Shown: piece after piece, positions 57,234-64,000 of the stretch | Numbering within the stretch: the first letter of the stretch is position 1 | Layout of the letters: every line of letters starts with the position of its first letter | Source: Takashimella koratensis | Taxonomy: Eukaryota; Basidiomycota; Tremellomycetes; Trichosporonales; Tetragoniomycetaceae | Length of the DNA: 64,000 bases | Direction: 5' to 3' | Assembly (NCBI GenBank): GCA_003116875.1 | Contig: BCKT01000017.1 | Coordinates: 62,001-126,000, forward strand | Program-made: the position numbers and the translations under genes | Notes under the pieces: model-generated | What the model saw: only the letters and a program-made list of their open reading frames with translations | Databases searched by the model: none | Told to the model about the DNA's origin: nothing

Positions 57234-57892
57234 TCACGCAGCTACCTCGCTTTCCTCGGGTAAGAGCGGTGGGAAATTCTCCAATGGTGTTCTGCATCGT
57301 CAGCCAAGTCTAGAGGCGTCTCGGAATACCCCACTCACATTCTCGCATCCCATACGTCCTCACTGCTTACGGCCGTCCGCCGCGCAGCCCACCACTCGGC
57401 CTTGCGCCGAACCCACAACTTGCGCCGTTCTTCGGGCGCTTCGCTCTTCAGTGACATGCAGTATTTGAAATCGTCAAAGCGGTAGGTACAGTCGCGGAGT
57501 TCGCCGTGTCTGTAGATGTTGCGCATCTGCGGTACGAGAGCTGGGTGTGTCAGCTGGACCAGAAAGTTGGGACTGGGACGTGAAAGAAGTTGAGCAGAGG
57601 CAGAGTGTTGCACCGGGCCAGGGTAAAGAGACGACTCGAGGTCGCTTACCATAGCACATCATGAACTCGTCACTGTCATGTCAGCTGAGACGAAACGACA
57701 TCACGACAGCACTCACAACAATCGCATACACCCCGGGACATCTTCAAACGTCGGGAACTGCGCATCCTGGTACTTTTCCTCCTCCTTGAGCGCCCGCTCG
57801 AACCGGTTGAGCGTGGGGACTGGCGCAGTCGTCGCCGCCGTCTCCGCCTGTCTGCTTGGTCCTGCTGTGCTCGATACGATATTCCACTTCAT
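57234..57892 (-). CDS. DUF3128 (EMI1-like) small cysteine protein
   Basis: Exons (minus) 57892-57717, 57672-57650, 57540-57339 and 57291-57234 give 152 aa. The conserved core reads VPGCMRLFDEFMMCYALVPQ, then NIYRHGELRDCTYRFDDFKY, then CMSLKS. The paired Cys spacing matches DUF3128 proteins, which include yeast Emi1, a mitochondria-linked protein needed for induction of meiosis and for sporulation. Exon 2 is only 23 nt. It lies between the amidohydrolase (same strand, 134 bp downstream) and ALG9 (divergent, 227 bp). Confidence 0.85.
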
Positions 57893-58119
57893 TGGTAGGT
57901 AGTATTGAGGAGATCGAAATTATGCGCAAGACTAGTTTCAGCCGCGAAGTTGACAAATTGCTTCTATCTGTTCCTCAAATTACTCCCGACCCTACCCACG
58001 TGACTGTGCCTGGTTGATCACAAATCCAACCGATTCTGTTTGACAAACGTCGACGCATCTCACTCTTCCCATCTGTCCATATCCCCTTCCCTCTTCACCC
58101 CCATCTTTACTCACTCACC

Positions 58120-60610
58120 ATGGCTATGCCCGGGACAGAGACTGTTCGGTTCCGTCGCCCAACGTCAGGCCCTACCGCCGTCGCCAAACCAGCTCCGGAG
58201 AAACGCGACGAGTTTGGTTCAATCGCACCAACGGGATGGAAGAGGAGGCACCAGGGTTTACTCCAGGATCAAGTTGGAAGGTGGGGGGTTGTTACGACTG
58301 TACTGACTTTAGGCAACAAGTTGGACCTATGGTCCCTTCTCTCTCCCTCGCGTTCCGTTTGCTCCTCTTGATTCGCGTCGCCGGGGCCATGTACTCGATC
58401 ATTAGCGATTGCGACGAGGGTGAGTATGCCTGTGTCCTGCGCCTCTTCCTGGCCTTTTCCGCCGTAACTTGGCCCCTAGGCCTCTGTTCCAAGCCTCGAG
58501 AATCACCACGTTAGAGCTTGTCGTCAAGTCAGTCGTCGCGGCCGATGCTGTTGGGCGGAGGGCGCCCCGTCTGAGCTCATCCCCACCTTGCTGGGCACGG
58601 CTCGAGCCGACACTCTTCCGTCCTTGCTTCGCCAGGTTCCCAGTGTCTCGTTCCACTCCCACTGTGTTGGCGCGGAGGAATCGATCTCCCGCCTCAGCTG
58701 AGAGGGTTGGATCCCTGTTCCTGTCCATTTCACTCAAGCTGACTCCTTTCCCAGTGTTCAACTTTTTCGAACCGCTTCACTACTTTCAGCACAACTCGGG
58801 ATTCCAAACGTGGGAACTGTCCCCTCAGTTTGCAATTCGCAGCTGGGCATACGTCCTCGCGCACTGGCCTTTAGCCCACCTCGGCCCAAATCTCCTCGGC
58901 CTCGGCAAGCGACAGCAATTCTTCGCTCTCCGCCTCTCCCTCGCGGCGGTGTCATCATTCTGCGAGGCCAAGTTCTTCCGCACCGTCGTCGACGCTGTCA
59001 ACGAGCGCGTCGGTCGATACATGTTTTTCATGATGCTCTTCTCCGCCGGCATGTGGTCGGCTAGCACAGGTAAGCCCCTGTCATATCCCCGCTCACGCAG
59101 CGTTCCTCCCTTCGACCTTTGCAATGTACACGACCATGCTCGCTGGGTCGTTCTGGTTCCACCCGGCAACCTCGACGGCGACTGGTACATCTCGCGCGTA
59201 CTATGCCACCGCCCTCATCGGTCTCGGCGCGATCCTCGGCTGGCCATTCAGCGCAGCCCTCGGCATTCCTTTCGTCCTCGAGCAGCTCTTCCTCAGCGGA
59301 GGTGAAAACGTCCCGACCAATGCTCGTCTCTCCTGGCGCAGCAAGCGACTCTCCACCCTCGTCAAGGCAACCCTGATCACCGCGTCCCTCTCCATCCCCG
59401 TAGCCCTCGTCGACTCGTGGGCATACGGCCGCACTACCTTCCCCACTCTCAACATCATCCTCTACAACATCTTCTCATCCACCGGCGGACCCGACCTCTA
59501 CGGCACTTCCCCACCCTCCTTCTACCTCCTCAACCTCTTCCTCAACTTCAACTTCCTCGCCCCGCTCGCGATCGTCTCCCTCCCGGCCCTCGCCATCACC
59601 TACCGCTTCGACTATCGCCGCCTCGGCAAGACCCAACAGCGGCCCAAAGAAGGCGACTCGAGCCCTTACCGCCTCCTCATCGCCCGCCTCGCCCCATTCT
59701 ACATCTGGCTCGCCATCCTCTCCCTCCAGTCGCACAAAGAAGAGCGCTTCTTCTTCCCGGCCTACCCTCTTCTCTGCTTCAACGCCGCCGTCACCATCTA
59801 CCTCGTCAAGGGCTGGCTTGAGACGCTGTTCATCACCATCACAAAATCACCCTACCGCGCATCCAAGGCCACCGCATTCTCCTGGTTCGCTCTCGCCGCG
59901 GTCATTCTCCCCTCTGCCCTCTCAATCGGCCGAATCGTCGCGTTGTTCATGTTCTACCATGCGCCATTCGACGTCGTCCACCATTTCGAGTACACCACCA
60001 TCCCCAACGTCCTCGCCAGTCTTGGTTACAGTCCCATGCCGCCTCCTAAAAACTACAAGCCGCGCCCAAACGAAATCCCCACACCCGAATGGGACTATAC
60101 CCCTCTACAAACCCTCGAACCCCCTATCACCCTCTGCTACGGCGTCGAGTGGTATAGATTCCCCGGAAGCTACCTCGTCCCCGAAGGTATCGATATCCAA
60201 TGGGTCCAGAGCGAGTTTGACGGAATGATGCCGAGGAAATGGGAGCGTAGCGCTGCGGCTACTGGCTCGTGGCCAAGGGAAGAGACCCGGGTGACTCGTG
60301 TCGGTCGATTCAATGGAGACAACAAGCCGTCCTCGGAACCGGGCATCTATGTGAGTTTCAACTTGTGCTATGCTGACTCCAGGTACCCATCGACGAATGC
60401 AACTACCTCGTTGCGCTGCATCTCCCGTCTCAACCCCCGACCGAGCGGGAACCGTACTACGCCGTCCAGCCAGAGTGGGAGAAGGAGTACTGCACGACTT
60501 TCCTCGACGCTGCGAGCTCGAAGTGGTGGAGTAGGCTCATCTGGCTGCCTGGTGGGCTCCTTGAGAATGGCCGGGTTTACGGGGAGTACTGCTTGTTGAA
60601 GCGAAAGTGA
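58120..60610 (+). CDS. ALG9: Dolichol-P-mannose alpha-1,2-mannosyltransferase
   Basis: ER membrane GT22 enzyme adding the seventh and ninth mannose to the lipid-linked oligosaccharide for N-glycosylation. Exons 58120-58280, 58313-58419, 58755-59069, 59101-60350 and 60383-60610 give 686 aa. Family signatures: ISDCDEVFNFFEPLHYF (the donor-binding loop, interrupted by intron 2), FQTWELSPQFAIRSW, and the GT22 HKEERFFFPAYPLLCF block. Many hydrophobic segments lie between. Intron 2 (58420-58754) is 335 nt, by far the longest in the window, and separates CDE from VFN within a conserved motif. The join is therefore firm. Confidence 0.95.
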
Positions 60611-60888
60611 AGACATGGCTCATACCTGTGGGATACAGCAAATTCCGGACCGCCACTTCCCCGTAGGGGCTAGAATATTTTACGGAACTTACTGTACCCC
60701 CTCAAACACCCACAGATGCATAGAAGTAAAAGGAAAAGCAACAGTTGGTCAAGTTGAGGAGCAAGGAAAGTAGAAGGGAAGATACTATCCCAAAAACACT
60801 CCCAACTCATCCAATTGTGGGCTAGGAGTGCAGTTAGTCGGTGTTGGCTTGAACAATGGGGTGTCCAGAGCGTACCACCCTCTGCACC

Positions 60889-61443
60889 CTACTGGTCTGC
60901 TTGGGGAGTGTGTTGGGGTGTCTGTCTACCCAGGAACAGACACACATGGATTGACCCCGTAAACACCTCTTCGGTCGGCGTCGCAGTCATGCGCTTACAC
61001 AGCCCTAGCATCTTCCCAACAGCCCCATCATTGTTGAACCAAAACAACTCCGTACCAAACTGCAGAGCTTCGAATTGTGCAATGGAAGTATCGGTCAGCG
61101 TTGGAAGCAAAGACCAGTTATTCGTGACTTGACTGAAATTACTCGGATCCATCAGTTCAGTGATGCTGCCAGCGTGGGACATTGAGAATTGACTCCCTTG
61201 AAATGATAAGGGGCAAAAGAAGTGGTCCCCCCAGTGGACGTCGATGTGCGTTGCTACAGGTTGTATCCAGTACGGACGTATTCCCTCTGGTGGTTGACGA
61301 AATGTTCCCGTGATGGTGAATATCATCGTTTCGTACTGCGTACTCTGTGTCGCAGTTCCTTCGGTCACCCGTGAAGACTGTGATAATGTTGACTCGCTGC
61401 TGACCTCTATGGGTCCACCCTTGCGTATTGTTGTCTTGCGCAT
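60889..61443 (-). CDS. Hypothetical protein, 184 aa
   Basis: A single open frame from ATG 61443 (MRKTTIRKGGPIEVSS). The core is aromatic-rich and protein-like (IRPYWIQPVATHIDVHWGDH, FGTELFWFNNDGAVGKMLGL), with no signal peptide or membrane segment. No family is recognised. GGTCAAAGG occurs 190 nt upstream (61634-61642, opposite orientation). An upstream exon cannot be excluded. Like the tandem family and the 244-aa orphan, it is intronless. Confidence 0.5.
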   Translation of the reverse strand: MRKTTIRKGGPIEVSSESTLSQSSRVTEGTATQSTQYETMIFTITGTFRQPPEGIRPYWIQPVATHIDVHWGDHFFCPLSFQGSQFSMSHAGSITELMDPSNFSQVTNNWSLLPTLTDTSIAQFEALQFGTELFWFNNDGAVGKMLGLCKRMTATPTEEVFTGSIHVCLFLGRQTPQHTPQADQ

Positions 61444-62653
61444 AACGTGGATATTTTAATGTCGCACCCAGGGAGCGAAACTTGACTGTTGAGGAAATCT
61501 CAAATATGGGGGATGCAACGTTTTCTGTGGACAACTGTGCTCGTCGGAGGCATTCTCGATCTGTTTGTAGATGGACAAAGGTGTACACCTCCTCAGCTCA
61601 CGTCCACTCTCACTCCATCCACATCAGTTCGGCGGTCAAAGGTCGGCGGTAAAAAAGGCTCCGCAAGTGCTCCTATGATCTCTGACACTTACTCCTTACA
61701 ACGGCTCGGCCGACAATGGTGACATGGCAGCAATTCTCAGAGTCAGCTGGAACAACGGAGAGGGTTTTAAAGGAGCGTCTGCGTCCAGCTCACACCTCTG
61801 GCGCCAGGTGAGTGTGACCTCAGTTGCGCTGTCTTTGATTCTAGTGACCTCACGGACACCGGCCTACGCGGCCGTAAACTACCCTTACGGTAGACACCAC
61901 CAAAGGACTGAGCTTACCGCATTCAACGAGAGATAGGAGTACCCGTAGCAAGACCGTAGCATATATATACGGCCCAGTGACAGCCTTGGTACTCCCCGTC
62001 AAATGTTATATTCTGTAACCGACACTACTTGCATCGTAGCTACATTTACGGTCTACCAAAGGGACCCACCAGCGACACCCATCACACGTTCCCTCCTTTC
62101 CACCTCGCCCCTGTCATGCCCTGTCTCTTCCCTAAGCCTTACCCCATACATCCACTGTTCACTCCATTTGGGTCTACTTTGAACCTTCTTTGCTTCTTCA
62201 CCTCCACCCCCCTTTTCCCCTCCCCCTCTTTTGCCGACAGGCTTCCTTTGATCTTCCCCCTTGCCGCATGTTATTGTCAAGATCTACCCCTTGTCTTCTT
62301 TACCTTTCTCGCCTAAACTCTATCCGTCCTACCCAGATGTCCGCATCCTTTTATCCATTCTGGTTTAGCCTGATGTCACCTGGATCTGGATCTGATCCCC
62401 GATTGGAGCTATAGTACATGAAATGCTATACCACTGCTCATGTTTCAATCAAACAGGCACACACACACACGCTCTTACCTCGTGGAGTTATGAGGAGTGG
62501 CACTTTCTCCGCCACATTTTTGCAGTGTGGCACTTAGTCTCTCTCGGCTCGTATTCTAGTAACCGCATAGCCGATAGACCGGAACCCTGTGCTCAGCTCG
62601 GGCTCCGCTTCGCATCTCTCTCCATCGCCCACTCCCCCACCACCTCCCTTCCC
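61444..62653. other. Intergenic between orphan and F-box-like gene 2
   Basis: About 1.2 kb without a supported gene. Features seen: GGTCAAAGG at 61634-61642, an ATATATATA run at 61961-61969, and a long pyrimidine-rich stretch (62080-62300) that may be promoter or leader of the next gene. Confidence 0.45.
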
Positions 62654-63882
62654 ATGTCCCTTCCTGACCTCCCCCTGTCCTCGCTCACTCTCGAACCCCG
62701 CAGCCCCTCTCTCGGCGCGCAAGTCTGGTCTCTCCAACATGTCCGGCGCGCTGTCTTTGCCGACCTCAACCGCTATGACCTGGTGCAATGCGCTCTGATT
62801 GACCGCGATTCATTCAGCGACGCGATTTCAAAGCTGTACAATTTTTACCGAACCTCCAAGGGCAAGAAGGTGACATCTCTGCATCTATTGATCGCTGATA
62901 ATAGGGGCCAGAGTACTGCAGATGTGTCAAGTACCTTGATATCCCGCATGACGAGCTTTACGCCCGTGGTCTCCTCGACATCCTTGACGAGTTTCCCAAC
63001 CTCTTTCTGATCGGTACATTCCGACTCCGTATCGAGTTCCCCTCCTTCTCTTCCGCAGCACCTCGCGTGGTTGATCTCTTCCCTCAAGCTGGAGTGGACC
63101 TGGACAACTACCCACCGGGGTTCTTCGATATGATCACTGCGTTGCCTGAAGGGTGGGAGATTTGGGTAGGGATCAGGTTGAGGGTGGATGACGTCTGTGT
63201 AAGGACGAAAAGACCAACTCATGCTTGGGATAGCGAGAAGGCGGAGAAGAGACTTGCACCGCGAGCGAGATTTAGGTACGACTCTGTGAGGGTGGAAGTG
63301 GGTCCGAAGGAAGGGTTACAGGCACTGGAGAGGGTGAGGGAGAGGTTGGAACGAACAGAGGAGTTGTTCATCGATTCCAACGCTTGGAAGGCGGCGGATT
63401 TGACATTACTTGCCGATCTCTTGCCCGCTGTTCACAAGGTCTTTGTTCGAACGACGCCTGACGTAACGATGGATTGGAGGGTGTTTACATCCCTGAAAGA
63501 GCTCGTGCTATGGTACCCAACTCTCGACATTCCTACTCCCCAACCTGTGGGTGGACAACAACAACTGGGGCGCCCACTTGATCACTTCTCAGTCGAACTG
63601 CGCTATACATCGACCAGCTACATCCTGTTAAAGGCCCGGATGCCACCGGTGGAGGAGGTTTCGCGGTGGATGCTAAGCGTCGGTGGGCAGGGGTGTGAGT
63701 ATCGGGTACTAGTATCTGTCGATGATGATGACGAGGAAGAAGAGGGAGACGAGTGGGTGTTGGCTCAAGAGTGGGATGGAGGTAGATTTACCGCACAAGA
63801 CGCAGTGAGGGGGTTTAGAGCCGTCTCAGAAGACTATACGTTGATGGTTAATCAACAGATAGAGAGCTTGAGGAGGCGCTGA
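62654..63882 (+). CDS. F-box-like protein 2
   Basis: Exons 62654-62869 and 62905-63882 give 397 aa. The start is MSLPDLPLSSLTLEPRSPSL. The F-box-like segment VWSLQHVRRAVFADLNRYDL, then IDRDSFSDAISKLYNFY, aligns with F-box-like protein 1 at 20.3 kb. Further shared landmarks are the intron position after codon 72, an EYCRCVKYL-like segment right after it, and FFDMITALPEGWEIW against LLDALPSSWRVHQL. An Asp/Glu run (VDDDDEEEEGDEW) lies near the C-terminus. Probably an SCF substrate adaptor of a lineage-specific family; substrate unknown. Confidence 0.7.
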
Positions 63883-64000
63883 TGCATCAGGTCACATACG
63901 AGACACTACGGACGGGGACAATTGAGGATTGGTGAGAGAATGGAGAAAGGGAGACGGGCGATAGAACAGAAAGAGAATCGAGAGATTGTAAAGTCGAGAC
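63883..64000. other. Window end
   Basis: 3' flank of F-box-like gene 2; purine-rich. Nothing else is seen. Confidence 0.5.

Noticed and set aside
62423..63010. Single-exon reading of F-box-like gene 2 ending at 63010
   Set aside because: A 35-nt consensus intron at 62870-62904 links it in phase to the long downstream frame, and the paralog has an intron at the same codon.

Overview
The window is gene-dense nuclear DNA of a basidiomycete fungus, probably a basidiomycetous yeast. The evidence is as follows. Nearly all genes are split by very short spliceosomal introns (mostly 31-50 nt) with GTGAGT/GTAAGT donors and a CTGAC/CTAAC branch point a few bases before the AG. ACC1, KRE6, ALG9, GMT1, ARE2 and ferrochelatase are all present in their fungal forms. 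The ferrochelatase has the C-terminal cysteines of the Fe-S type. An internal TTAGGGG-like block resembles telomere repeats of Tremellomycetes such as Cryptococcus. The class assignment is only a guess. There is no sign of virus, plasmid, CRISPR or bacterial DNA.

Layout, left half. Sterol O-acyltransferase (430-2815, +); an orphan 244-aa protein (3380-4114, -); a forkhead transcription factor (4884-7779, -) with a long upstream gap; the divergent pair RAD10/ERCC1 (9897-11135, -) and CSM1/PCS1-like kinetochore protein (11371-12692, +); a 572-aa orphan (12804-14554, -); a tandem family of three unrecognised paralogs (16423-19267, +), one with a frameshift pair and one with an in-frame TAG before a conserved tail; an F-box-like gene (20312-21725, +); GDP-mannose transporter (22792-24305, +); ribosomal protein eS10 (24767-25336, -); KRE6/SKN1 beta-1,6-glucan synthesis protein with 15 tiny introns (26463-29239, +).

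Layout, right half. NUP188-like nucleoporin (29251-33986, -); ferrochelatase with an 8-nt microexon (34125-35417, +); a HIT zinc-finger protein (35447-36604, -) sharing a 98-bp promoter with a WD-repeat protein (36703-38253, +); acetyl-CoA carboxylase (38503-45772, -); GH71 alpha-1,3-glucanase with a 13-nt microexon (46443-48119, -); a 661-aa acidic orphan (49258-51350, +); ARPC1 of the Arp2/3 complex (51980-53718, +); a small possibly myristoylated protein whose intron or coding sequence carries a run of 60 C (54985-55354, +); an amidohydrolase (55759-57099, -); a DUF3128/EMI1-like protein (57234-57892, -); ALG9 mannosyltransferase (58120-60610, +); an orphan (60889-61443, -); and a second F-box-like gene, a paralog of the first (62654-63882, +).

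The gene models were built by hand from splice signals. Every multi-exon model given here sums to a whole number of codons. Functionally the window is mostly housekeeping: lipid (ARE2, ACC1), cell wall and glycosylation (KRE6, GMT1, ALG9, GH71), genome maintenance (RAD10, CSM1), heme and actin. The least explained material is the three-gene tandem family with a shared upstream GGTCAAAGG element, the GC-rich hairpins confined to the longer introns, the microexons, and the telomere-like and poly-C tracts near 54-55 kb.
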